Shown: positions 30,831 through 42,193, numbered from the stretch's first letter. The stretch is DNA of 64,000 nt from Adiantum capillus-veneris (GCA_014529385.2 CM043953.1:69420372-69484371), one strand, 5' to 3'. Program-made: numbers and translations. Notes: a model not told the origin generated them from the letters alone.

Positions 30831-31560
30831 TTTGACAAGAGTCATTGTAAGTATTTACAAGGTTTACATTATCCTTTACTTGGATGTCTTGCATCCACCA
30901 TGCATCTTCAAAAGGATAGTTCTTAAATTTGACAAGATTTCATCGTATAGTCTTACCCGTAAAACCTTGTCTTCATGTTGTAGGATGATCTCTGGCTGCA
31001 AAATCTCTTCTTGACCCTCAAACTTAGGTGGATTTTTAAATATTGGTTCTTTGGATGGCTCGTTCTTATAAGGTTTTAAGAGGCTGACATGAAAAGCATT
31101 ATGAATGAGCTAGGTACTCGCTAACCTTAACTTCATTGATAGGCTTAAGAATTTGAAATGGACCATAATATCTTTTTGCTAGCTTAGCATAATATTTTTT
31201 GTGACCCGCTCAGCGTCCTTGTGTTCCCTTGTCCAGTGTGGCTCATGCGTGCTTTTGGAGACTTGAGCAATATCAAATCATTTTCTTTAAGGGTCAAGGC
31301 TCGTCTATGCTTATTAGTAGTAGCCTTTTGTTTCTGTTGGATGATGGATACAACTACGTTGATCTTGTGAAAAGATTCTTTAAGATCTCTGCTATACTCA
31401 TCACCAACAAATATGTTCCCAAGTGTCTTGACTATCAATGGGATCTTGGGTCTTCCTTCAATTACTTCAAAGGGTGCCTTTCCTACAGAAGTATAGATAG
31501 TGTTATTGTACACATACTCTACTAAGGGTAAATATTGGTGATCACTTTCTTCGCTTCCTC
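30831..31560 (-). pseudogene. Chromovirus integrase C-terminus with chromodomain, element H
   Basis: The minus frame at 31184-31513 reads YNNTIYTSVGKAPFEVIEGRPKIP, KTLGNIFVGDEYSRDLKESFHKI, KATTNKHRRALTLKENDLILL and GQGNTRTLSG. Below it, across frames, RYYGPFQILKPI and KTIRxNLVKFKNYPFEDAWWM appear; the latter is a decayed chromodomain (VKF...P...W). The core with the catalytic residues is missing upstream. Confidence 0.8.
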
Positions 31561-32101
31561 TTGCTAGGATTTATTTCTCCCTTCTTTGGATTTGACATGG
31601 GAGGGAGTACTTGATGACTTCCTCTTCTTTTTGGGAGGACTAGGTGTCTGCCGTGCCCACCATCTTCTTGGGGTAGCATCACTTTCAGATGTTGGAGGGA
31701 TGTCGCTTTCATACATCGCACTTATTCTTCTCAAACAGTTTGTCGGGGAGGTCCTTTTAATATCTCCTCTTTATCACCCAAAGAGATTCCTCTTTGGAGG
31801 TCTCATTACTAGGAGGCCTCACATGAATTTTCTCTTCTTTGGAGCTTGGGGAAACTTGGGCTTAAAGAGCTTGAATTGGCTTGGAACGTCCCCTTGCAAA
31901 ATAGGATTTCCCATTGCTTCTTGTAACTTGTCAACGAGGTAGTTGATGACTCTACAGCCATCATTAAATGTTATACCATGATCCAAATCTAAGTTGTCAA
32001 TGTTGATTACATTTTCTTGATTATGTTGGGCCACCATTGAATTTTCTTGTATGTGTATGCTAGCTCTTTCCTTTTCACTCCCAAAACTTTGGCTACTATG
32101 T
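31561..32101 (-). pseudogene. Unrecognised minus-strand frame next to H
   Basis: About 95 codons from 32101 to 31819 with SSQSFGSEKERA, NVINIDNLDLDHGITFNDGCR and LFKPKFPQAPKKRKF. It is hydrophilic and ends in a basic run. It could be the Gag start or a linker of H, but I see no defining motif. Its 5' end is cut by element I, whose LTR sequence extends the open frame artificially. Confidence 0.35.
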
Positions 32102-33751
32102 TGGTGCAACCAAAGTTGGTCCATGTTGGGAAGTGTGCTATGCATTGCAAAAGGTGCTAGCAGGTGCATGGCAAAGGGCTAAAGTAGGAATGAAAGCCCA
32201 GGGCACGTAGGTCGTGGTAGAAATGTATGTCTTATACGATTTTTTAGATCAAAGAGGCTCCAGGAAGAGCCAATTGGAATGGAAAGTCAAAGTTTTCGAA
32301 GTGCAAGAAATGTGCTCTATAATGAAGTATTCGAGATGCTCTAGAAGCCCGTCCAGACGGCTCATCAAATGGGGCTTCGGTGTGAAAGATATGCCAGTCC
32401 AAAGTTAGAAGGCTTCGCAGATCCCGACAGACAGGGGCAGGTACAAATAGGTAGACAGAATCGAGATTAGTGGATACACATGAAGTGTTTGAGCTGTGGA
32501 GCATGCCGGGGGTAGGGTATGTGCTCACCGTGCCATGTTGGTAGGTGCACCGACATAGGTTTTCTTGAACTCGGTAAGATTCTAGAAAATTGCATGCAAG
32601 GTGGGGAGTCAGCCGAAATTTGTGGCTCATTGATTGAAGTCATGGTCACAGCGATGCACCCACTTCAAGTTGACAATCAATCGCGACAGGGGTACAAGTT
32701 GATTTTTTCCCCACTTGCAACTTCGTGTTCAAGGGGGTGAACTGATCTGAAGCGAAAAAGTTTTCAAGGTTTGGGGTTGGCCAGGGTGGCTTGGCGAGAA
32801 AGGGGATCAAAAAGCCCGAGCACACGGAGCACCGACCACATGCGAAACAGATGATAGGAAAGTCCTCCATGGTAAGTGCAAAAGGAAAGGGTGGCTCAAG
32901 TTAAGGGGAAAAGGAAAAGGTAACCTTCAAAGCTAAGAGGAAAAAAAGAGGATAAGTGAGAGAAAACAAAAGAAAGACTCAAAGCCAGTGGCGCCTGCGC
33001 CATTGCTAAAAAAATATTTTTTTCTTTGCCTTGAGAAAGGGGTTTTGCTCTTGGGCTCTTGGGGTTTGGAGCGGAAGAGGAGGAGAATGGAAAAAAAAGA
33101 AAAAGGGGGGTTATTTAGTGCGCTCGGCAATCGAATCCATGGGAGAAGAGCGTCGTCTATGAACCAGCTCAAAGAGGTCGCGGAGAAGGCGGCTAGCGAG
33201 GGTTATCAAGACGTGAAGTTGCCACCGATGTGAAGATAGGGGTGAATTTTCTTGTAGAAGAGTGTGCCGACGTAGTCGAGCTTCGAGGGATGTGTGTGCC
33301 CCTCTGTACGAAGGGGTGATGGCCATGGTGCAACCAAGAGCAAACTACATGGATGTTGTACATGGTGTTTTTTCATTGCAAGGGAAGCTATCATTGCCGG
33401 TTTTTGGCGTCGTCTCTCCCCCCTTCCCCTTTTCTTCTTTGTTCATCTCCAAGGTGTGTGGTGCCGGTGTGTGTGAGCGTGTGCGTCCCTCGGGCCCCCT
33501 GTGTGTGAGAGAGAGAAAGAGAGAGAGGTGTTCAGTTGTGGAAGAGCTGGAAGCGGGCAAGATCGATGTGATCACTATTTGTGGATTGTGCAAAGCGTGT
33601 GTGTGTGTGTTGGGAGAAGTGCAAGCGAGGCCTTGCTAGTGTGAATCGTCGTTTTTGAAGGTGTTTTCGAGAGGACAGGAGTGTTGTGAATACCTTGAGC
33701 TATATAGGGACCATTGCGTGTGTTGGGTGTGTTCCCCATTTCCCCTCTCCA
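32102..33751 (+). repeat. 5' LTR of I
   Basis: Begins TGGTGCAACCAAAGTTGG and ends CCCCTCTCCA. A TATA box (GCTATATAGGGACC) lies at about 33699-33712, only ~40-50 bp before the LTR end, so R and U5 would be very short. It includes a TGGCGC...GCGCCA inverted repeat at 32989-33002. Confidence 0.88.
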
Positions 33752-33757
33752 TCTTCT

Positions 33758-33777
33758 GGTGCCCCCACTAAGGAGCA
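33758..33777 (+). other. Primer binding site of I
   Basis: TGGTGCCCCCACTAAGGAGC, six bases after the LTR end. The D element has TGGCGCCCCCACGGAGGATC at the same distance, so the two probably use the same or a related tRNA primer. Confidence 0.7.
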
Positions 33778-33814
33778 CATTGATTGCTCGCTGGTGATGT
33801 GTTTATAAGCAAAA

Positions 33815-35261
33815 ATGTGGTAGAGTGTTGGCCCGATTTTCAGTGGTGAAGAAGATGCGGATGTGTGGCTGGCAGATTTTGAGTTATTTATGCTTTTATT
33901 GCAAATGTGGAGTGATGAAGAAAAGCTAGAGACAATTTCGTTGGTGCTGCGAGGTAAAGCAAAAGCCTGGTTTCATGGTCTGAAAGCTACGGATAAGCAA
34001 GATTGGATTGGTTTTCGAGAGCGATTTCTACACAGGTTTCGAAAAGTGGTGTCAGCTGCCTGCTGAAGTGGATGCAAAGATTAAAGAGCTGCGACAAGAA
34101 GTAAGTGAAAATTTTGATGCTTTTGTCAAAAAGTTTGAAGCAAGCTGGAAGGATTTAGTGGCTATAACCAGAGTGATCAATGCGGATGGTTTCAAGCTGG
34201 AGAAATTCCTAGCTTGCCTGTGTCCTCGAGTTCGAGATAAGGTGGATGATGAAGGGCCAAATAATTATACCGAGGCAGTCAGAGTTGCCCGAGTGAAGAG
34301 CAGGAAAATGAAAAGAAAGTTGGAGTTGGGCTTGTTAAAACTTGTAGATTGTGTGCATGTTGAAGTTGCAGTTTGTTCTATAGGCCCGTCGAGGATGGTG
34401 CCAGTGATGCGAAGTGTGGAGCCTGTTAGGGTAAGGCCTATGATTGACTATGTTCCTTGGGAATTACCTCTTGGTGAAGTGTCTATTCCATTTGTGGAGG
34501 ATCTTGTCAGCGAAGATGAGCCTTTTATTGAAGAGAGCCTGTGTGTAGAGGAGTTAGCAGATGCCAAGTGTCCAGTGCAACTTGAAGAGGTGGAGCCTGT
34601 TCTTGTGGAGTGCTTGTATGAAAGGGTAACAGATCGTGGACAAATGGTAAGTGCCAAGAGCTTGGGGTTGGATGACTAAAGTGGGCATGATGATGGTCGA
34701 GCTTTTGTGGAGAAACTAGAGGATGATGATGATGATACCGAATCGGCCTATGGTGAAGATGAGGAGGCTACAAGCTCAAACTTTAGGGAAACGAGTGAGG
34801 AGGATAGAGAAACAAGCTGGGAGACAGAATCCAAAGAGTCGATGCTGGTAAAGGTGAAGTTACCTTGTTATGTGCATAAGGATGTGGTGGTTACCACTAT
34901 AAAGGATGAGCAGGTGATAGCATCGAAGATTGGGAATAAAGACATGCAGGTGAGGGTGCTATGAGGCACCATGCTAATGACGATGCTCATCAAGGTAGCT
35001 GTGGAAGTTGCTTTGATTGTATGACAGATACAAGGGTTTGCCGAGAAGGAGAGTGTTGTTGTGGCTAAGAAAGAAGACCAGGTTGAAGAAGATGGCAAGG
35101 GAGAGGCATTGGATATTTGTCAAAGGGAAGAGCAACTGCAATCGCCTATGGATTTCACGGGTGGTACCTTGGATATAAGTTGTTTTGGCCAGGAATGCAT
35201 TGAAGATGAAGATGATTGGGGGTTTGATGACCCAGTAGGTGAGATGGATGAAGAGACATAG
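33815..35261 (+). pseudogene. Gag-like protein with long acidic tail (I)
   Basis: The first frame holds PIFSGEEDADVWLADFELFML, LVLRGKAKAWFHGL and FRERFLHRF, a Gag capsid pattern. A shift near 34050 leads to the second frame with WCQLPAEVDAKIKEL, FDAFVKKFEASWKDL, KFLACLCPRVRDKV and YTEAVRVARVKSRKMKRKL. This continues in one frame to 35261 through in-frame stops at 34677, 34962 and near 35020. The tail is strongly acidic (EKLEDDDDDTESAYGEDEE; ECIEDEDDWGFDDP). No zinc knuckle or protease motif is visible. D Gag has a comparable capsid pattern. Confidence 0.75.
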
Positions 35262-35861
35262 TTTCTTGCTAGGAAATCTTTGACCAGAATGCAGGTGACA
35301 CGAGGGTTTGTCCCTCTACAGGTGGAGGCATCAAGAGGCATCCAAGGGTGTGGAATTGTTCAAGATGTCAAAGGAGGTTTGTCTGTGGTGGCTGAAAGGT
35401 ATGCTCATAAGTGCAATTGTGAAGCGGGTTGTCGAGCAGGTACAAGATTTGCTTGAGGAGGATCTTGCGTTGTATGGTTGGGAGGGAGGGCATGGTATGT
35501 TCCGTGTCAGTGATGGTATGTCTGATGGGAGTAGTGATGTGTTTGGGGATGCTTTGTTGGAAGTTTGGGAGCAATGGAAGTATGCCAAGGGCATGTCATG
35601 TGGATGATTGGCTGCGTGATGGTATGTAGCACTATGGGAGGCCGTTGCAAGTGGATGGAACTAATCAAAGCCAAGTGTTTGAACCAGGTGGATGATGGCA
35701 AGTAAAGCAGGGGGTTGGGCAACCCGCTTGAACCAAAATACGGGTAGCAGATGTCAGATTTTGTACATAAGGTTGTGGTTTTGGGGCACTTTTGGTTTCT
35801 AGTTTGGTGTTGAAGTCCTTTTAGGTGCAATAAACATGTCTACAGTTGAACATGAATGTTC
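35262..35861 (+). other. Interior 3' part of I, unrecognised
   Basis: A 99-codon frame at 35308-35607 has LISAIVKRVVEQVQDLLEEDLALYGWEGG, but no family I know. It may be the rest of the acidic protein in another frame. It leads to the PPT. Confidence 0.45.
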
Positions 35862-35881
35862 AACTAGGGGGTGGGCAATGA
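35862..35881 (+). other. Polypurine tract of I
   Basis: AACTAGGGGGTGGGCAATGA directly before the 3' LTR. It resembles GGCTAGGGGAGGGGCAAATTA before the D 3' LTR. Confidence 0.7.
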
Positions 35882-37613
35882 TGGTGCAACCAAAGTTGGT
35901 CCATGCTGGGAAGTGTGCTATGCAATGCAAAGGGTGCTAGCAGGTGCATGGCAAAGGGCTAAAGTAGGAATAAGGGCCCAGGGCGAGTAGGTCGTGGCAG
36001 AAATGTATGTCTTATACAGTTTTTCAGATCAAAGAGGTTCCAGAAAGAGCCAATTGGAATGGTAGGTCAAATTTTTTGAAGTGCAAGAAATGTGCTCTAT
36101 AATGAAGTATTCGAGATGCTCTAGAAGCCCGTCCAGACGGCTCGTCAAACGGGGCTTCGGTGTGAAAGATATGCCAGTCTAAAGTTAGAAGGCTTCGTAG
36201 ATCCCGACGGACAGGGGCAGGTACAAACAGGTAGACAGAATCGAGATTAGTGAATACACATGAAGTGTTTGAGATGTGGAGCATGCCGGTTTTTTTGGGT
36301 TGCCATTCAGAGCTCAGACAAGTAAGTTATGGCCTACGGAATATTTGCCGGGGGTCAGGTATGTGCTCACCGTGCCATGTTGGTAGGTGCGCCGACATAA
36401 GTTTTTTTGAGCTTGGTGAGATTCTAGAAACTTGCATGCAAGGTGGGGAGTCATGGTCACCGCGATGCACCCACTTCAAGTTGACAATCAATTGCGATAG
36501 GGGTACAACTCGATTTTTTCCCCACTTGCAACTTGGTGTTCGAGGGGGTGAACTGATCTGAAGCGGAAAAGTTTTCAAGATTTGGGGTTGGCCAGGGTGG
36601 CTTGGCGAGAAAGGGGATCACAAAGCCCGAGCTAGGGAGCACCGACCACATGCGGACGATAGGAAAGTCCTTCATGGTAAGTGCAAAAGGAAAGGGTGGC
36701 TGAAGTTAAGGGAAAAAGGAAAAGGTAACCTTCAAAGGTAAGAGGAAAAAAAGAGGAGAAGTGAGAGAAAACAAAACAAAGACTCAAAGCCAGTGGCGCC
36801 CGGCGCCATTGCTAAAAAAAGATTTTTTTCTTTGCCTTGAGAAAAAAGAAGGGAAAAGGGGAAAGAAGTGGAGGGCGACGTTTTTCGGGCAGAGGGGTTT
36901 TGCTCTTGGGCTCTTGGGGTTTGGAGGGGAAGAGGAAGAGAATGGAAAAAAAGGGAAAAGGGAGGTTTTTTCGTGGGCTCGGCATTCGAATCCATGGGAG
37001 AAGAGCTTTGTCTGTGAACCGGCTCAAAGAGGTCGAGCGCCTTGCGGAGAAGGCGGCTAGCGAGGGCTATCATGACACGAAGTTGCCGTCGATGCGAAGC
37101 TAGGGGTGAATTGTCTCGTCGAAGTGTGTGCCGACGTAGTCGAGCTTCGAGGGATGTGTGTGCTCCTCTGTACGGATGGGTGATGTCCATGGTGCAGCCA
37201 AGAGCAAACTACATGGATGTTGTACATGGTGTTTTTTCATTGCAAGGGAAGCTATCATTGTCGGTTTTTGGTGTCGTCTCTCCCCCCTTCCCCCTTTCTT
37301 CTTTGCTTGTCTCCAAGGTGTGTGGTGTCGGTGTGTGTGAGCGTGTGCGTCCTCTGGGCTCCCTGTGTGTGTGAGAGAGAAAGAGAGAAAGGTGTTCAGT
37401 TGTGGAAGAGCTAAAAGCGGGCAAGATCGGTGTGATTGCTGTTTGTCGATTGTGCAAAGCGTGTGTGCGTTGGGAGAAGTGCAAGCGATGCCTTGCTAGT
37501 GTGAATCGTCTTTTTTGAAGGTGTTTTCGAGAGGACAGGGGTGCTGTGAATACCCTGAGCTATATAGGGACCATTGTGTGTGTGTCGGGTGTGTTCCCCA
37601 TTCCCCCTCTCCA
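35882..37613 (+). repeat. 3' LTR of I
   Basis: Same start and end as the 5' copy but 82 bp longer. It has an extra ~60 bp at about 36290-36354 and other indels. The TGGCGCC-C-GGCGCCA inverted repeat at 36794-36808 is longer than in the 5' copy. A TATA box is near 37559. Confidence 0.88.
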
Positions 37614-37614
37614 A

Positions 37615-38662
37615 TGTATCCCTTGAAAATTAACACTCGACTAACTACACCCGTGGTTTACAATATTGTTAATTGCAAAGAGTAGCGTAGTGGGTTTAAT
37701 AGTGCAAGACTGGCATTGGTTCCTATTGGGCGACTAATAGCTTAATAATGGTCAATCCGTAGGCAAGTCCCAAAAGACTCCATTATTAAGACCATAAATC
37801 TCGATGGTGTCCCTCGTACCCTATAAATAGGCATGAAGATCAACATGAAGAAGCAGTAAGATCGGAGTTTCACATTTTTCCAAAATGGTCATGATTGTAA
37901 ATTCCCAATTTATTTCAAGCCATTGTAATATTTTTTATGTGTTACGTGCTCAATGGGAGTTCCAAACTGTAAAGAACATGTCAGTTGGTGTGCCTACGTT
38001 GCAGATTCAGTAAGTGGTGGAGCCATAAAGGCCTTGGACACCCGGACATCGCATATTTTACCTTAGGTATATAAGGCATTGTGTAAAAGAAATTAGGATT
38101 CTTAAGCTTATTTGTTATGGCCACTCGTTGGTGAGAGCTCATGAGGTGTGTGGCTATGGAGTCCTTGAGCTTCTCTTGCTCAACACTAATCAATGCTTGA
38201 TTCTCTTTCACTATGACTCTCTCATACTTCTTGTGATTGCTAATGATGCTTTGATTAGCTAGATCATAACTAATTAATGGTTAATCCCTCTCTAATCTTG
38301 TGTGATTTCCTTCTTTTGCTTGTGTGTGCATGTAGGTTTGATTGAAGTGTGGTGCTCGATAGATCTATATGTGTGTGCTTGTGATTAGTGTGTTGCATGA
38401 TAGGATTAGTGATGTGTGCGTCTTGCAATTGTTAGTGTTGTGATTGGGTTGATTGGAGGTGAAGGGAAGTGGATGTGGAGATTGCCAATCATTGTGTCTT
38501 AGCGCCTCCGGCCGAGGAGCTTACCTCATAGAGTCACCATTCGTGTTGCCATGATTAGCTCACTAATCGTGTGAGTGTTTCATGCCCTGGCTGGGTAGCT
38601 CATCTCTCCGGATTGATAATTTTGTTGGTCATTGGAGCTCTGCTACGTTGGTACCCCCAACA
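37615..38662 (+). mobile_element. 5' LTR of element J (1048 bp)
   Basis: A probable LTR from TGTATCCCTTG to CCCCCAACA. A TATA box (CCTATAAATAGGC) lies at about 37820-37832. A PBS-like TGGTGTCGTTGCCGGGGAC follows three bases after the end. Element I inserted at its extreme left end, since the ATGT target overlaps the TGT start. No second LTR is seen. Confidence 0.65.
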
Positions 38663-38664
38663 TT

Positions 38665-38683
38665 TGGTGTCGTTGCCGGGGAC
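38665..38683 (+). other. Primer binding site of J
   Basis: TGGTGTCGTTGCCGGGGAC resembles the TGGCGCCGTTGCCGGGGA type found at 52638 for element E, with two differences. Confidence 0.7.
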
Positions 38684-39998
38684 GATGGCTTATGTTAGTG
38701 TAATTATGGCATAATCGGATGTGTTTCCTCACTAATTTCATTTGTGTGTTTATGGTTTTGTGGATTTTGGATGTGTGTGCATGAAGAAATGTGTTCATTT
38801 CTCCCTAATTTGTCACCATATCTTGCCAATTGTGTGTCTATACACTCTAATTTCATACTAACCCCTTGCTAATTTCACTAATTTTTGATAACTTACACAT
38901 TAATTTTCTACTAAGGATTGGAGCTTTCAACCGTTCAACCAATCTTCATTGGAAAGGTAAACAAGGTGGTATTCTCAGCCTCCCTAGAATATAAACATGT
39001 GTAGAGATGCCATGATAATGCTATGATATGATATGTTAATTAATACCATGTCAATTATGCTATGCTAATTAACACCATGTCAATGCTATGTTATGCTATG
39101 CTAATTACAACACCATATCGATGCTATGTTATGCTTTGAAATTTTTGACATTTTCATGCCGTCGTAATGTCGAAATTTTTTAGATTTGGAGACATATGGA
39201 ATTGACAAGTTCAATTGCTAATTGGTGAATGTACATTGCTAATTGTGTGCATAATTGATCTAATTGCATGCTTGAATGGTCAATTGCAAGTATGTGTGCA
39301 TTAAAATCAAGTATGTGTGCATTCTAATTGAGTATGTGTATGGCGAATTTTAGTTGTGTGTGCACTATTTTGCCCTTGATTGTGCACCTAAAAATCAATG
39401 TGTGCTTAATGATTTTTCAATTTTGATGATTGATTTGTATTGTGGTCATGCACAACTAGAGATTTGTGAATTCAAATTGCAATCTCGACAAGGTTAACCC
39501 TTTTGTGTGTGCACCTAAAAATTGGCAAAAACTGACAATTATTAGTGTGTGTGTGTGTGTGCCTAAAAAGTTCTGAATATGCATGATTACTTCAATATTT
39601 TATTGCATATTTGAAGGGTGTAATGGTTAATTGCTGCGTTTTTTTGCTCAAAACAAGAATTTACACACTCCAAATGCATCAATTTTTCACCTAATTTTGC
39701 CGATTTTACTTGCCTAGGTTGGATTTTATTGATGAAATTATTTTGCAATTGAATTGATGTGCTAATTGTGATTTGATTTGTTTGCACTAATCCTCTATGT
39801 GTGGAGAATTTGTCGAAATGTTTTGGGTATTTTTTGCATAAGTTTTTAATTTTTGGCAAATTTTTGCATTAATTTTTGCTTAATTCCGTAAAAATTTGCT
39901 ATCTTACGATCTTGATGAGCTGTTTTGTGTGCGTATTTATGGCATCATTTTGAGCACATTTTTGCCCTCCTTGGTCGATTTTTGAGCGTATCGCTATT
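38684..39998 (+). other. Leader of J, first part
   Basis: T-rich, non-coding sequence with ATGCTATGCTAATTA-type short repeats at 39010-39135 and a GT tract near 39547. It stops at the insertion of D and resumes at 50699 with the same T-rich style. No gene recognised. Confidence 0.6.
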
Positions 39999-40003
39999 AC
40001 CGC
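39999..40003. other. Target-site duplication of D (left)
   Basis: ACCGC before the 5' LTR. ACCGC recurs at 50694-50698 at the right end. If the LTR is taken to end in CA at 50694, the shared duplication is CCGC only. Confidence 0.75.
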
Positions 40004-41140
40004 TGTCAGGAGTTTTTTGGAGCAAGGGATTGCGCATATGTACATACACATGCATGGTGCATCAAATAAAGAATTGCCCATTTTCCAGAGCCAGGTGGTT
40101 ACGTGGGGCCCACATGTGTACAGGTAGGACAGCATGTACATAGTGCATCGATTTTCATCGTTACCAATACCAGTGTGTTTTTTCATAATAATGAGGAGTT
40201 GGAAGTGTGTAAAACTTATGGAGGAAGCTATCCACGGGCCGACGACATGAGGTAAGCAGGTGCGTCAGATGGCATCTAGTGGCGTCAGGAGGGCGAATGG
40301 GGTCAATACTTGCACGCGGAGAAGTACGGACACAACATGGGTGTTTGCTTGTGAGAATTATGCAGAAAGGTCATCATGAGGACCTTATTTTGGGGCCACT
40401 TCACGTGGTGGCGGGATGCATTATTGGAAAAAAGCTGAGTGCCAGGTGTGTGAATGATGCAAAAAGGTGACAGCACTGCGAGGTCAGTTTTTCGCCTGTT
40501 CGGGGTCCGTTTGAGGTCATCTAAAAGGCCAAGGGTGACCAACTAATAAAGCTAAGTGTGGGAACTGAAAAAACTGAGAGAAGACCAGAAAAAACGTGGA
40601 GAAGAGAGGAGGAACAACCGCAAGTGTGTTTTTGATGTTTTTGGAGCCTGTTTTGGCCGTAAACTGCTCATCCGAGGTCGGATTTGAGCACTTTGACATT
40701 GTAGACTGGGGTTTTGGGCTGTTCCGGATGTGATGGTGCTGTCCATTTTGCCAAATTACTCACTCTTTTTCTACTGTTTTGGCTGTGTAAGTTTCTCCTA
40801 TGAGCGAAGCTTCTGGTCCAATTTGTGATTGTAAATGGTATCTTTTACCCATATTGTGTGAGCTTTTTGCCCCATTGGTGTTGGCCCAAGCTCAATTGTA
40901 TCTAAACATCAGAAGTTCTCCTCTTTTGAGCTGAGTTTTTGTGTGTGTGTGTGTGTGTGTGTGTCTGTGTGGAGTGGGCAAGTGGATAGTCTCTCTCCTC
41001 TCACTCCATCGGTGTGTTCCCTGTCTCAGCCAGGTGTGTTGTGTAATCCGAGTGGTGCCCCATAGTGTGTGTGTGTATCATTCTAAGAGTGTGTGTCAGG
41101 TCGTTATAGAGGCGCTGTGTGTGTTTTCATCCCGCTACCA
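40004..41140 (+). repeat. 5' LTR of D
   Basis: TGTCAGGAGTTTTTTGG to CCCGCTACCA. Contains a (GT)n tract at 40941-40964. The 3' copy has CTATCA at its end. A 15-bp size difference from the 3' LTR is due to small indels in the GT tract and elsewhere. Confidence 0.92.
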
Positions 41141-41146
41141 TTCTTT

Positions 41147-41166
41147 TGGCGCCCCCACGGAGGATC
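41147..41166 (+). other. Primer binding site of D
   Basis: TGGCGCCCCCACGGAGGATC, six bases after the LTR end. Confidence 0.75.
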
Positions 41167-41213
41167 TTCTTCAAGTACCTTCTGCTTCAAGCTTCAAGCT
41201 TCGAGATTCGAGG

Positions 41214-41253
41214 CTACAGGTTACAGGTTACAGGTTACAGGGACAGGTACAGG
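41214..41253 (+). repeat. TTACAGG-type short tandem repeat in D leader
   Basis: CTACAGG, then three TTACAGG units, then GACAGG and TACAGG. It is not the plant telomere repeat (TTTAGGG). Confidence 0.9.
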
Positions 41254-41869
41254 TAGAGGTGATTCACACATGTACAGGTAGCTGGAGTACAATGATATAC
41301 TAGCAGTGATGTCACTTGCAGTTGTTGTGGGTATGCATCACTTGGTGCCTATTTGAGCGTATTGTCTGCTGGATTGTACGTTACTTGTGGAAACTGCCAT
41401 TGTACGCATTTGTGGAGCCATACTTGGTTGTATTTGGTAGTCCCAACCATTTCTGGGACTTGGTTTGGAAGATAGTCATTTCTGAGACTTGACTATACGC
41501 GATTTGCATTAGCCTTCGTGTGAGGGTCGATAGTGTGAGGTTTTTATTGAGCTGGGGGATTCTCAAATGTGGAGATCCTTTCGGTGATACAGGTAGCTGG
41601 AGCACCCTTTTTGTAACCTCGCCATAGGCTATGTACTAGTGAGTCCTATTTGATGCTCGGGTTCTATTGTTGACAATTTATGCATATATATACAATCTAT
41701 ATTTTGGGTTCCTACTGCTCTACTTCTGGGGAAACTCTGTCAAAAATTTTCCAAGTTATGATGGCTGGTTTCTTGGTCTTTTGAGCCATTTATGCTGTTA
41801 TTCTACTGAAATTTTGGCAAAATCAAAGGTTAAGTCAGGTGTGCCTTCTTGGGAGCTTCATGGTTGGCT

Positions 41870-42091
41870 TTAATGGATGATCAAAATGGCCCTCAATTCA
41901 CTCCTTTTCATTTAACTCAAAGAATCCAGATAAATGTTCATGTGTCCAGGAAGATTTTTTTCCAGCAGCGCATAGTCTTTATGTTCGGGCCAAGAAGATT
42001 ACGAGAGATCCTGGAATGTCCTTTGCCTGTTGTCATTCCGATGATTAACTATGAAAACTCATTTGATGTGCATGTGTTTGTCCTTATCTAA
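41870..42091 (+). CDS. Small ORF of unknown function upstream of gag (D)
   Basis: An intact 73-codon frame from ATG 41870 to TAA; an ATG at 41849 in the same frame would add seven residues. It lies between the PBS and gag, about 100 bp before the Gag start. I do not recognise the family. The start at 41870 was chosen because homology to two minus-strand ORFs at 46.25-46.68 kb begins exactly there. Against the first of these, 39 of 72 residues match without gaps. Conserved blocks are INVxxSRKIxFQQRIVF, FGPxRLxEIL and SFDVxV. It has no obvious membrane segment or zinc motif. A plant retroelement ORF before gag is known in Ogre-type elements, but that protein is much longer. Confidence 0.7.
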   Translation, partial: LMDDQNGPQFTPFHLTQRIQINVHVSRKIFFQQRIVFMFGPRRLREILECPLPVVIPMINYENSFDVHVFVLI

Positions 42092-42193
42092 AGTTGAGCT
42101 CCATTCAAGTTTCTGGGGATTGGGTAGTGAGAAGTTTTGGGTTCTTGCACGTGTGTTCGAAGGGGTTCTCAAAGCATTGTAACTTGGGTAGCC

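Larger units (their letters stand above)
32102..37613 (+). mobile_element. Non-autonomous gag-only LTR element I
   Basis: Two long direct repeats (32102-33751 and 35882-37613) flank a 2.1-kb interior with a PBS, a Gag-like frame, an acidic tail and a PPT. No protease, RT, RNase H or integrase word is present. ATGT flanks both sides (32098-32101 and 37614-37617). The layout is that of a TR-GAG or small LARD-type element dependent on another family. Confidence 0.87.

Noticed and set aside
32933-33640. Overlapping frames in the I LTRs, repeated at 36.7-37.5 kb
   Set aside because: They recur only because the LTR is duplicated; the frames differ between the two copies and have no motif.
40279-40470. 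63-codon frame present in both D LTRs (also 49818-50009)
   Set aside because: LTR sequence; conservation is explained by the LTR duplication, and no protein motif is seen.
41214-41253. Telomere-like heptamer repeat
   Set aside because: The unit is TTACAGG, not the plant TTTAGGG, and it is short and inside a retroelement leader.
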